Origin: Acholeplasmataceae bacterium
GTDB lineage: Bacteria; Bacillota_I; Bacilli_A; Acholeplasmatales; Acholeplasmataceae
DNA length: 17,679 bases
Assembly (NCBI GenBank): GCA_023264085.1
Contig: JALQTF010000042.1
Location: 1-17,679 of the forward strand
Reading direction: 5' to 3'
Below are positions 1 through 7,126 of the stretch, one piece after another. The notes beneath the pieces were generated by a model. The model saw nothing but the letters and a program-made list of their open reading frames with translations. It ran no database searches and had not been told where the DNA came from. The position numbers and the translations under genes were made by a program. How positions within the stretch are numbered: the first letter of the stretch is position 1; every line of letters starts with the position of its first letter.

Positions 1-1
1 T

Positions 2-385
2 GGACAAAATTCATCCACAACGACCTATTTTAGAGGTTTTGCAGTTGAAACCAATATTGATATTGAGGGCTTGCTTTATGTAAGAGAAGATAAGTGGTAT
101 TCAAAACTTAGTGCACAATTCAACGAATTTAAAAATTATCAAAAGATAGATGGTTTACTTGTAAATGGGACCTTTGATGCGCGATTAAAAACAATCAGAA
201 ATCACATCATATCTATGGGGTTTAAAGATGTCTCACTCATTAATAATCATCAAAAACTGATGGTTTTAATTGGGTCTAACACTCTCATTCCTATAATGAA
301 AAAATATAACCAAGAAACATACAACACACATGAATCATTTTTAAAACAACTCATAAAAGTCATGGAATATGTTGCGGATCAATAA
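2..385 (+). CDS. C-terminal part of an unrecognised protein (5' cut by window edge)
   Basis: The reading frame is open from base 2 with no stop before 383-385, so this is the last ~127 codons of a gene that begins outside the window. A TTG at 71 could be read as a start, but the open frame and sensible protein sequence before it (GQNSSTTYFRGFAVETNID) and the lack of a ribosome binding site argue against that. The fragment is soluble-looking, Lys/Asn-rich and mixed alpha/beta, with no membrane segment, cysteine pair or motif I recognise; it contains LLVNGTFDARLKTIRNH in its middle part. It converges on the minus-strand redox operon and shares a bidirectional terminator with it. I do not assign a function. 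Confidence 0.7.
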   Translation, partial: GQNSSTTTYFRGFAVETNIDIEGLLYVREDKWYSKLSAQFNEFKNYQKIDGLLVNGTFDARLKTIRNHIISMGFKDVSLINNHQKLMVLIGSNTLIPIMKKYNQETYNTHESFLKQLIKVMEYVADQ

Positions 386-409
386 AAAAAAGCCTGATGG
401 CTTTTTTTT
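384..409. terminator. Bidirectional intrinsic terminator between convergent genes
   Basis: A perfect 11-bp stem (384-394 with 399-409) closes a TGAT loop and reads A8-GCC / GGC-T8. Either strand therefore gives a hairpin followed by a U-tract. It overlaps the end of the stop codon of the plus-strand gene and the minus-strand stop codon (408-410), so it serves both convergent units. Confidence 0.85.
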
Positions 410-1058
410 ATAAACTTTCGATGCTATTTAAAAATGCTTCCATAGGTTGATCCCCTAATAACTCTGCTGAATCATTGATGACGATCTTAGGGACACCTGA
501 TACTTGATATTTATTGGATAATTCTTGGAATGTATTTGCTTCAATCATCACGCCTGTAATGTTTTCATTCAGCATTGCTAATTGATGTGCTTTCGCAACT
601 GCACCTGGGCAATGTGGACATGATAATGTGACAAACACTTTGATATCGACAGGTTTTTGGATGTTTTTAATACGTTCGAGTGTTGCTTCATCAAAACCTG
701 CATCAGTACCTGACATTCCTAAAATACCTGATAAAAATGAATTGATTTCATGTCCAGCAGGGATACCATTAAACATCACACCAGTATAATTACCTTCATG
801 ATTTAACATTACAAAACTTGGTGTAAGTGTTACGCCATATTGTAATGCTAGATCGGCATCTTTCTCTAAGTCTTTGATTTCAACAGAAAGTTTGTCATTG
901 AGTTCAGCAACTTCTTTGAGTAACGATTCTGTTTCATCACAATACATACATACATCACTGTTTTCTTGTTTAAATAAAACCATGGTAACAGGATTCACCA
1001 TTTGTTTTAAGTGTGATTTGATTTGATCTTTCACTTGATCATTTAATAAATTTGCCAT
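408..1058 (-). CDS. Tandem thioredoxin-fold protein disulfide oxidoreductase (glutaredoxin-like / AhpF N-terminal-like)
   Basis: This 216-residue cytoplasmic protein has no signal peptide and two consecutive thioredoxin folds. The first (about residues 20-115) has C37-M-Y-C40 and a cis-proline-type TP at 79-80. The second (about 130-216) has C147-P-H-C150 and the loop GVP at 188-190. This is the layout of the protein disulfide oxidoreductase / glutaredoxin-like family and of the N-terminal region of AhpF, in which usually only the second fold keeps its CxxC; here both do. It follows the AhpF/TrxB-like flavoprotein gene with a 13-base gap and has an AAGGAG ribosome binding site. I infer that it takes electrons from that reductase and passes them to peroxiredoxins or other disulfide substrates. 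The physiological acceptor is not visible, as no ahpC lies in the window. Confidence 0.85.
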   Translation of the reverse strand: MANLLNDQVKDQIKSHLKQMVNPVTMVLFKQENSDVCMYCDETESLLKEVAELNDKLSVEIKDLEKDADLALQYGVTLTPSFVMLNHEGNYTGVMFNGIPAGHEINSFLSGILGMSGTDAGFDEATLERIKNIQKPVDIKVFVTLSCPHCPGAVAKAHQLAMLNENITGVMIEANTFQELSNKYQVSGVPKIVINDSAELLGDQPMEAFLNSIESL

Positions 1059-1071
1059 TGTTTTCTCCTTT

Positions 1072-2034
1072 TTATTTGTTTAAATATTGATTCATCGCAA
1101 GTGCTGCTTTGGCACCTTCAGCAGTTGCGATAATAATTTGTTTAAAAGGTTGATTGGTAACATCGCCGGCAGCGTATAATCCCTCACAACTTGTTTCTTG
1201 CATATCGTTCACAATCACTTCATCTCGATCGTTTAAAGTCACTAAATCTTTAATAAGTGAGACATTGGGAATGGTTCCAATTTCTATAAATAACCCTTGT
1301 GCGTCAATCTCGAAAGTCTCATTATTCGATTTATTTAGAACTTTCAGACCATTCATGGATGTATCACCTAAAACTTCTAAAATTTGAGTTTCTAGATGAA
1401 TATTTAAATTAGGAATGTCTTCTAATTTTTTTAATAAGACAGCATCCGCACGCCATTGACTTCTATGTACGACTGTGATTTTAGAAGCCCAAGGTACTAA
1501 ATCAATTACTGCTTCAGCCGCACTATTACCACCACCTGCTACAATCACATGTTTGTCTTTGAAAAATGGGGCATCACATGTTGTACAGTAAGATACACCT
1601 TTATTTGCAAATGTCATTTCTCCTTTAACATCCAGTTTTCTTGGAGATCCTCCAGTTGCATAAAGCAGTGTTTTACTATGTAATATGATACCATTAGAAA
1701 CCTTAAGTTTAAATGTTTGATGGATTTTTTCTATGTTTTCAACGGATACATCATGCAAAATAGGAATATCTAAATGATTGGCATGTGTTAAAAATTGATC
1801 AGATAAGTCTTTTCCTAAAATGTGCTTGAAACCTAAATAATTGTCAACTTCAGAGGTGTTGTGTAATTGTCCACCTATTTCTTTCGTGATCACTCCAACA
1901 TGTTTGCCTTTTCTAATGAGATATAATGCTGCATTAAGTCCAGCAGGACCACCACCAACAATGAGGGCATCAAAATGTGCATCATGATAAAACACATCTT
2001 GTTTAGTTTTTTGTGTAACATCAAATGAAAACAT
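1072..2034 (-). CDS. Thioredoxin reductase / AhpF C-terminal-like FAD disulfide reductase
   Basis: This 320-residue FAD- and NAD(P)H-dependent disulfide reductase has the family motifs in order: FAD-binding GGGPAG (27-32), GGQ near 54-56, redox-active C150-T-T-C153, nucleotide-binding GGGNSAAEA (167-175), and the FAD-closing AAGDV (288-292). The C-terminal stretch KQIIIATAEGAKAAL (298-312) and GGQLHNTSEVDNYLG resemble AhpF more than ordinary TrxB. The stretch VVHRSQWRAD (188-197) keeps several of the basic residues of the TrxB NADPH pocket. About 22 residues precede the FAD domain, more than in TrxB and reminiscent of the AhpF linker. It starts 1 base after the regulator's stop codon, with an AAAGGGG ribosome binding site. 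The likely role is to reduce the tandem-thioredoxin protein encoded next. Plain thioredoxin reductase is the alternative. Confidence 0.88.
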   Translation of the reverse strand: MFSFDVTQKTKQDVFYHDAHFDALIVGGGPAGLNAALYLIRKGKHVGVITKEIGGQLHNTSEVDNYLGFKHILGKDLSDQFLTHANHLDIPILHDVSVENIEKIHQTFKLKVSNGIILHSKTLLYATGGSPRKLDVKGEMTFANKGVSYCTTCDAPFFKDKHVIVAGGGNSAAEAVIDLVPWASKITVVHRSQWRADAVLLKKLEDIPNLNIHLETQILEVLGDTSMNGLKVLNKSNNETFEIDAQGLFIEIGTIPNVSLIKDLVTLNDRDEVIVNDMQETSCEGLYAAGDVTNQPFKQIIIATAEGAKAALAMNQYLNK

Positions 2035-2035
2035 A

Positions 2036-2287
2036 TTATATCCCCTTTATAATAATATTGATAGCATCTTCAACTTCTTTAGAAGATATGTTATTGGTAT
2101 CTGTTATCGCTTGTTTTAAGTTTTCAGTTGTTAAAATGCCAATTGCTTTATCAATACTTGAACGAATTGCTTTAAGTTGCACAACAATATCCATGCATGC
2201 ATGATCGTTTTCCATCATGTCTAAAACGCCTTGCATTTGACCTTTTGTGCGTTTAATTCTATTTTTAAGTTGTGTATCACATAACAT
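2036..2287 (-). CDS. CsoR/FrmR/CstR-family transcriptional repressor, non-canonical ligand site
   Basis: This 83-residue all-helical protein of the DUF156 (CsoR) family has the typical N-terminal part (NRIKRTKGQMQGVLDMME) and the conserved sensing cysteine C31. Family members bind DNA as tetramers and let go on binding Cu(I), formaldehyde or sulfane sulfur. Copper-type CsoR has a Cys-His-Cys set; by spacing from C31 the His position is N56 and the second Cys position is A60. CstR-type sensors need that second Cys too. Only C31 and an extra C3 remain, so the inducer cannot be read from the sequence. It is first in the minus-strand operon, with a GAAGGTAGG ribosome binding site, and its promoter contains a matching palindrome, which suggests autoregulation together with the two redox genes. 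Confidence 0.88.
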   Translation of the reverse strand: MLCDTQLKNRIKRTKGQMQGVLDMMENDHACMDIVVQLKAIRSSIDKAIGILTTENLKQAITDTNNISSKEVEDAINIIIKGI

Positions 2288-2307
2288 ACAAACCTACCTT
2301 CAATTCA

Positions 2308-2336
2308 AGTATACCCCATGGGGTATATAAAATCAA
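2308..2336 (-). promoter_or_regulatory. Promoter of the csoR-like / redox operon
   Basis: On the minus strand TTGATT (2331-2336) lies 17 bp from TATACT (2308-2313), close to the sigma-A consensus. The predicted transcript starts about 2300, just ahead of the regulator's ribosome binding site. The spacer is almost filled by the CsoR-type palindrome. Confidence 0.75.
2310..2327. promoter_or_regulatory. CsoR/CstR-type operator (18-bp perfect palindrome)
   Basis: TATACCCCATGGGGTATA is a perfect palindrome with the A/T-flanked C4/G4 tracts typical of CsoR-family operators. It lies between -35 and -10 of the promoter that drives the csoR-like gene, so bound repressor would block RNA polymerase. 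Its upstream edge is 19 bp from the -35 of the divergent promoter, so it may also affect that one. Confidence 0.82.
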
Positions 2337-2345
2337 GATAATTGA

Positions 2346-2374
2346 TTGTAAAAAAAAATGTTTCCATGTATAAT
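2346..2374 (+). promoter_or_regulatory. Promoter of the guanylate-kinase-like / fabV operon
   Basis: TTGTAA (2346-2351), a 17-bp spacer and a consensus TATAAT (2369-2374) give a transcript start near 2381. The AAGGAG ribosome binding site (2387-2392) is then close to the 5' end. It diverges from the redox operon promoter. Confidence 0.72.
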
Positions 2375-2396
2375 GATTAAGATTTGAAGGAGAAAT

Positions 2397-2942
2397 ATGT
2401 TAGTAATTGTCGGTGCGAGTGCAAGTGGTAAAACTGAAATTGCAAATCATTTAGTAAACACCTATCACTATGTCAAAAGTGTGACGACAACAACACGTGA
2501 CATGAGGGCATATGAACAAAATCATAGTCATTATCATTTCATTTCAAAAGAGACGTTTCACGATTTGATTGAACAAGATGCTTTCGTAGAAACTTCAGAG
2601 TATCAACATGCGCTATATGGTCTTCAAAAATCAGAAGTGGATACGAATAAAGTAGTTATTTTAGATCCTAATGGATGTAATGCAGTGTTAAAAATGTATC
2701 CAAATGATGTTTGTATTGTTTACATCCAGAGTTCTAAAGAAATTAGACAATCTCGTATGCTTGCTAGAGGAGATACGCAAGCACATATTAAAAAAAGATT
2801 AATGAGTGATGATGAAGTCTTTCATCCATCAAAATTAGAAATGATTCATCTAACGATAGATAATCATCATCAATCGATTCATCATATTGCTCAAAAGATT
2901 CATACATTTTATGAACAATTTAAAAAGGAGAAAAAAATATGA
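2397..2942 (+). CDS. Guanylate kinase-like nucleotide kinase
   Basis: This 181-residue cytoplasmic P-loop kinase has the Walker A motif GASASGKT (6-13). The GMP-binding region follows the guanylate kinase pattern: TTTTRDMR (30-37), Y46, the VETSEYQ segment (64-70) and YGLQKSEV (74-81), where Gmk has YGTPKSEV. ILDPNG (88-93) corresponds to the ILDIDxQG strand, and R120/R124/R134 match the arginines of the lid and core. Gmk normally phosphorylates GMP to GDP and is about 190-205 residues, so this is a slightly short, divergent copy. It may be the sole Gmk or a second paralogue, and the nucleotide specificity is inferred. The start is fixed by AAGGAG at 2387-2392. Its stop overlaps the fabV start (ATGA), so the two are translationally coupled. 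Confidence 0.75.
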   Translation: MLVIVGASASGKTEIANHLVNTYHYVKSVTTTTRDMRAYEQNHSHYHFISKETFHDLIEQDAFVETSEYQHALYGLQKSEVDTNKVVILDPNGCNAVLKMYPNDVCIVYIQSSKEIRQSRMLARGDTQAHIKKRLMSDDEVFHPSKLEMIHLTIDNHHQSIHHIAQKIHTFYEQFKKEKKI

Positions 2943-4141
2943 TTATTCGTCCATCGATACGATCTAATGTATTTTTAAATGCACATCCAAAAGGCATTCA
3001 AACATACATTCAAACACTTTTTAATGAAGCCACTTCATTAGAAAAATTTAACGGTCCTAAAAATATTTTGATTATTGGGGGTTCATCAGGATATGGATTA
3101 GCTTCTAGAGTGGCTTTATCTGTTGCAACCAATGCAAATACAATCAATGTATCATTTGAATCAGCACCATCTGATAAACGCACAGGGACCGCTGGATTTT
3201 GGAACAATGTCTATTTTTTAGAAGAAGCAAAAAAATTAGGAACAACTCATATTGATATCGTTGCAGACGCGTTTAGTGATAAGACAAAACAAGAAGTCAT
3301 AAATGTAATTAAACGTGAATTTGGTAAAGTAGATTTAGTCATTTATTCGCTTGCAGCTGGTGCTCGACCAAACCCTGAAACGGGTGATTTAATACGGTCA
3401 GCTCTAAAACCAATTGGAGAACCATTAGATGGTGATACTATTGATATCGCAACAAAAACATTAAAATCGCTTCATATGGATGCTGCAACAGAAGAAGATA
3501 TTAAAAATACTGTCTATGTCATGGGTGGTTCTGACTGGGAATCTTGGCTTCATCACCTTGATCAAGCAGATGTATTAAATCAAGGGATTAAAACAATCAG
3601 TTATACTTATGTAGGTAGTGGTTCTATGGATAAAATTTATCGTGCAGGAACGATTGGTAAAGCCAAAGATGATTTAGAAGCAACATCATTGCGTATGCAT
3701 TCATGGTTAAAAGATAAATACCAAGGTGAGTCTCTCATTTCATCATCAAAAGCTGTTGTCACGAAAGCTTCAGTATTTATCCCAGGTATTACATCATATA
3801 TCGCATGTTTATTTGATGTTATGAAAGAAAAAGGTGTTCATGAAACAACACTACAACATAAGCATAGGTTATTCAAAGATATGGTTTATGGAGAATTAAG
3901 ACGTGTGGATGCGCTTCATAGAATTCGTATCGATCATTATGAAATGCAAGAAGATGTTCAAAAAGAAACATTATTAAAACTTGAACAATCTAAAGATCAC
4001 TTATTAGAACTCCAAGGGACAAAAGATTTTATTGATGAGTTTTATCATATTCACGGATTTGATTATGACAATGTAAATTATGATGAAGATATTGATTTAA
4101 ATGCATATTCTTTTGATCACATTGAATTGAGTATATTATAA
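2939..4141 (+). CDS. fabV: FabV-type trans-2-enoyl-ACP/CoA reductase
   Basis: This 400-residue protein matches the FabV family in length and motifs: the N-terminal MIIRPSIRSNVFLNAHPKG, the nucleotide-binding IIGGSSGYGLASR (45-57), a Lys/Arg-Thr-Gly-Thr-Ala-Gly-Phe-Trp segment (80-88), and the active-site Y234-x8-K243 within IYRAGTIGKAK. FabV reduces the double bond of trans-2-enoyl-ACP using NAD(P)H in the last step of each fatty acid elongation cycle. It is a triclosan-tolerant replacement for FabI or FabK. It starts inside the stop codon of the guanylate-kinase-like gene and ends in a terminator. It probably works with the acc-fab genes 7 kb downstream, which include no enoyl reductase within this window. 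Confidence 0.93.
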   Translation: MIIRPSIRSNVFLNAHPKGIQTYIQTLFNEATSLEKFNGPKNILIIGGSSGYGLASRVALSVATNANTINVSFESAPSDKRTGTAGFWNNVYFLEEAKKLGTTHIDIVADAFSDKTKQEVINVIKREFGKVDLVIYSLAAGARPNPETGDLIRSALKPIGEPLDGDTIDIATKTLKSLHMDAATEEDIKNTVYVMGGSDWESWLHHLDQADVLNQGIKTISYTYVGSGSMDKIYRAGTIGKAKDDLEATSLRMHSWLKDKYQGESLISSSKAVVTKASVFIPGITSYIACLFDVMKEKGVHETTLQHKHRLFKDMVYGELRRVDALHRIRIDHYEMQEDVQKETLLKLEQSKDHLLELQGTKDFIDEFYHIHGFDYDNVNYDEDIDLNAYSFDHIELSIL

Positions 4142-4144
4142 ATT

Positions 4145-4165
4145 AAGGGATTTATCCCTTTTTTT
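4145..4165 (+). terminator. Intrinsic terminator after fabV
   Basis: AAGGGA (4145-4150) pairs with TCCCTT (4155-4160) over a TTTA loop, followed by a run of T to 4165. It lies directly after the fabV stop codon. The stem is short, so termination may be partial. Confidence 0.7.
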
Positions 4166-4194
4166 ATTAAACCTAAAATTCAATATCATCATTA

Positions 4195-4203
4195 TGATAT
4201 AAT
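4195..4203 (+). promoter_or_regulatory. Extended -10 promoter giving a probable leaderless mRNA
   Basis: TGATATAAT is a TGn-extended, consensus -10. No good -35 is seen at normal spacing. The predicted start (4209-4211) falls on or next to the ATG of the M6 protease at 4211. Confidence 0.65.
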
Positions 4204-4210
4204 TTAGTTA

Positions 4211-7126
4211 ATGAAAAGAATCATCTTTATTTTAGGAATGACATTCCTAACAATCTTTCAATTTCATACATTTCAAGATGTTGATGCGAATTCAAATGTA
4301 ACGCCACCAGAAATTCATGAAGATATGAATGCAACACTCGAAGGGTTTGCATCTTTTTATAATGTTGTCATTTTTATTCGTTTTAATGATGAACAAAACT
4401 ATGAAGCTCCTTATGATTTAGGATATTATGAAAATATGTTTAATGGTGTCAATCAAATTTCCCTTAGAGATTATTATTTAGAGGCATCCTACGGTAAACT
4501 TGATATCGTGTCAGAAATTGTATTATCAGAAGGTGAAATTTATTATTATACAGATATCTATGACAGAAGTTATTATGAACCTAGATCAACATCAAATCCT
4601 GATGGTGTTGATGATTCTAATAGTAGTCAAGCAGAAAGAGAGCATAACTTATTAAAACGTGCCATCAATGAAATAGACGCTTTAGGACTCATTGATCCAG
4701 CCATCGATTTAGATGTTAATAATGATGGTGAAATCGATTCGATTACCTTCATGGTAAGTGGTGAAGATAACGGATGGGGCTCTTTATTATGGCCACACAA
4801 ATGGGAACTTTATGATGTTTATAACGATCAAGATGCACCGGAAATTAATGGTGTAAAAGCTTATACGTACACTTTTAATTTGTTAGGTGACTCTAGAAAC
4901 TATGATATGAAAGCAAGTGTGGGTGTCCTTGCTCACGAAACCTTTCATTTATTAGGAGCACCCGATTTATATCATTACTATGATTTTTTTAATTTAGACA
5001 ATGCAGGTCCCTGGTCGCTTATGGATAACAATGTGAATACTCCAGTCCATATGTTAGGGTACATGAAAGAGACGTATGGTGGTTGGATAGATAATGTCAC
5101 AACAATCACTGCTTCAGGATCTTATTCTTTGAATCCTTTATCAGAAAGTGAAGAAAACTTGCTTCGAATTGATACAGGATATTCTAATGAATATGTATAT
5201 TTAGAATATCGTTATCAAGATGGTAAATATGAGTCCACCTTACCAGATTCAGGATTGATTATTTATCGTGTCGATAAAGATTATGAAGGAAATGAACTTG
5301 GGTATGCAAATACATCCAATGGTGAAGGGATCAATGAAGTGTTTGTATTTAGACCAAACATTGGTGATATCACAGAACCTATCACATTTCCAAATGATGA
5401 GAATTATGAATTTTACGGCAATTTAGATCAAGCTGCCATTTCCGATTTAAATTTATTTAAAGAGGCTGGTACTACAACTTCATTTATCTTATTTCATAGT
5501 GATGGGACATTCATGGATATCATGATTACGAATGTTGTTGAATCCAATGGTACGATCTCATTTGATATTACGATGGATACAGTTTTAGATGTTAAATTAT
5601 TGATTGATGATATAGAGTTTAACAATGATATGCGTTTTATTGATCATCCTTTATTAGATTATGAAGCCACACTTTCGTTTAATGAGGACTATGAGATTTA
5701 CTTTAGTTATTTAGACAATGAAGTAGATACATCATCAACAATGTATGACGTATCCATTCCTTTTGATGCAACACAATCTGTAGTGCATTTAGGGATTTAT
5801 TTGGAGGGTGTGTTTCAAACAACAATGACATTTGAATTTGAATTTGTCGATGTGATTGAAACATCGCACTTTCCATACGGTAATTTAGAAGATATCTTTT
5901 GGTATATTCCACCGATAGATGATTTGAGTGTGTTAGAAATTTCATTTAATGATCAGTTTGAATTAGAACTTGATTATGATTATTTATATATATTTAATGA
6001 TTCCATTGAAAATGCTTATACAGGTACTTCACTACAAGATGTCACACTAGATTTTTCTTCTGAAGATCAAGGATTGTGGATTTGGTTTCAATCCGATGAA
6101 TATTTAGATGAATACTACGGGGTCTATGCAGAAATTGAAATACAAACAAGATCTGCTGTATCTGTTGAAGAAGCGGTTTCTTTAAAAGGTTCTAGTCGTA
6201 TCGAAGTGCCTTATGGAGAAGATTACATAGATTTAGGTTTAGATATTTTATCTCAAAACATTGATTTGTATGATGTAGTTGTGACTGAAGATATTGATGT
6301 ATTAACTCCAGATACATATATTATTACGTTTGATATATACGAAAACGGAATATTAATATATACATTAACAAGAGAAGTCGTTATTTTAGAACCAGTTCAA
6401 ATATCTTTTAGTACAATATTTGATTTTACCCACGAACTTGGATCTGATCCTATCGATTTCGATACATTACTATTTAATGTCAATACAAATGGGGAAGATT
6501 ATGATGTCATCGTTGAAGAAGCAATTGATTATCAAACAGTGGGTGTATATGAAGTTATTATCACAGTAAGAGACCTTTTTGGTTTTGAAGCTTCACAGAC
6601 ATTTGAAGTCTCTATTGAAGATAGAACTGCTCCAGAAGTAACCCTCAATGCATCTGTTGATACGATTTATGTTGGTGATAATTATGTAGATCAAGGGATT
6701 GAATACAGTGATTTAAGTTCCGTCACTGTTGAAAGTCTTAGTACAGTCAATACTGAAGCACCTGGTGTCTATTTAATCACATATGATGTTAAAGATGCCT
6801 ATAATAATCAGAGAGTTGTCACACGTTACATTCATGTGATTGAAAATAACCAAGTCAATATAAATATTGCAGCTTCTTTAACAACGATACGTGTAGGTGA
6901 AAGATTTATTGCACCTGAGTGTGATGTGAAATTCAATAATGAAAAATATCCATGTGTCATTGACATGAAATCATTGAATCATCTTGTTGTAGGTGATTAT
7001 GAAATCACCTATTCAGTGACAATTTCAGGAAGCGTTTATGTAAGAACATTGGTCATTTTTGTTGTGTCTCGTGAATATAAAGAAAATGTTGCAATTATGT
7101 TTAAAAATAAGGAGGAATTTTTATGA
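4211..7126 (+). CDS. Secreted M6-type metalloprotease with C-terminal Ig-like (DUF5011-type) repeats
   Basis: This 971-residue exported protein has a basic N-terminus and hydrophobic signal segment (MKRIIFILG to about residue 25), with no lipobox. The catalytic domain (about 45-430) has the zinc motif H242-E-T-F-H246-x2-G249-x2-D252-L-Y and, downstream, GPWSLMDNN (266-274), the Met-turn region of the immune-inhibitor-A (M6) family. DLDVNNDGEID (167-177) looks like a calcium-binding loop. The rest is strongly acidic and beta-rich. From about residue 650 there are roughly four Ig-like repeats with DUF5011-like patterns such as DTIYVGDNYVDQGI and PGVYLITYDVKD. The only two cysteines, C904 and C915, lie in the last repeat and could form a disulfide. 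No LPxTG or C-terminal membrane anchor is present. An in-frame TAG at 4205-4207 fixes 4211 as the earliest ATG; no ribosome binding site precedes it. The substrate is unknown. Confidence 0.88.
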   Translation: MKRIIFILGMTFLTIFQFHTFQDVDANSNVTPPEIHEDMNATLEGFASFYNVVIFIRFNDEQNYEAPYDLGYYENMFNGVNQISLRDYYLEASYGKLDIVSEIVLSEGEIYYYTDIYDRSYYEPRSTSNPDGVDDSNSSQAEREHNLLKRAINEIDALGLIDPAIDLDVNNDGEIDSITFMVSGEDNGWGSLLWPHKWELYDVYNDQDAPEINGVKAYTYTFNLLGDSRNYDMKASVGVLAHETFHLLGAPDLYHYYDFFNLDNAGPWSLMDNNVNTPVHMLGYMKETYGGWIDNVTTITASGSYSLNPLSESEENLLRIDTGYSNEYVYLEYRYQDGKYESTLPDSGLIIYRVDKDYEGNELGYANTSNGEGINEVFVFRPNIGDITEPITFPNDENYEFYGNLDQAAISDLNLFKEAGTTTSFILFHSDGTFMDIMITNVVESNGTISFDITMDTVLDVKLLIDDIEFNNDMRFIDHPLLDYEATLSFNEDYEIYFSYLDNEVDTSSTMYDVSIPFDATQSVVHLGIYLEGVFQTTMTFEFEFVDVIETSHFPYGNLEDIFWYIPPIDDLSVLEISFNDQFELELDYDYLYIFNDSIENAYTGTSLQDVTLDFSSEDQGLWIWFQSDEYLDEYYGVYAEIEIQTRSAVSVEEAVSLKGSSRIEVPYGEDYIDLGLDILSQNIDLYDVVVTEDIDVLTPDTYIITFDIYENGILIYTLTREVVILEPVQISFSTIFDFTHELGSDPIDFDTLLFNVNTNGEDYDVIVEEAIDYQTVGVYEVIITVRDLFGFEASQTFEVSIEDRTAPEVTLNASVDTIYVGDNYVDQGIEYSDLSSVTVESLSTVNTEAPGVYLITYDVKDAYNNQRVVTRYIHVIENNQVNINIAASLTTIRVGERFIAPECDVKFNNEKYPCVIDMKSLNHLVVGDYEITYSVTISGSVYVRTLVIFVVSREYKENVAIMFKNKEEFL

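Noticed and set aside
71..385. Complete small gene starting at TTG 71
   Set aside because: The frame is open with plausible coding sequence back to base 2 and no ribosome binding site precedes the TTG.
2331..2347. AATCAA-n5-TTGATT inverted repeat between the divergent promoters as a separate operator
   Set aside because: One arm is the -35 of the minus-strand promoter, and with A/T-rich arms the symmetry may be chance.
5703..5945. Minus-strand ORF inside the protease gene
   Set aside because: It is antisense to coherent beta-rich protease sequence, with no ribosome binding site or recognisable motif.
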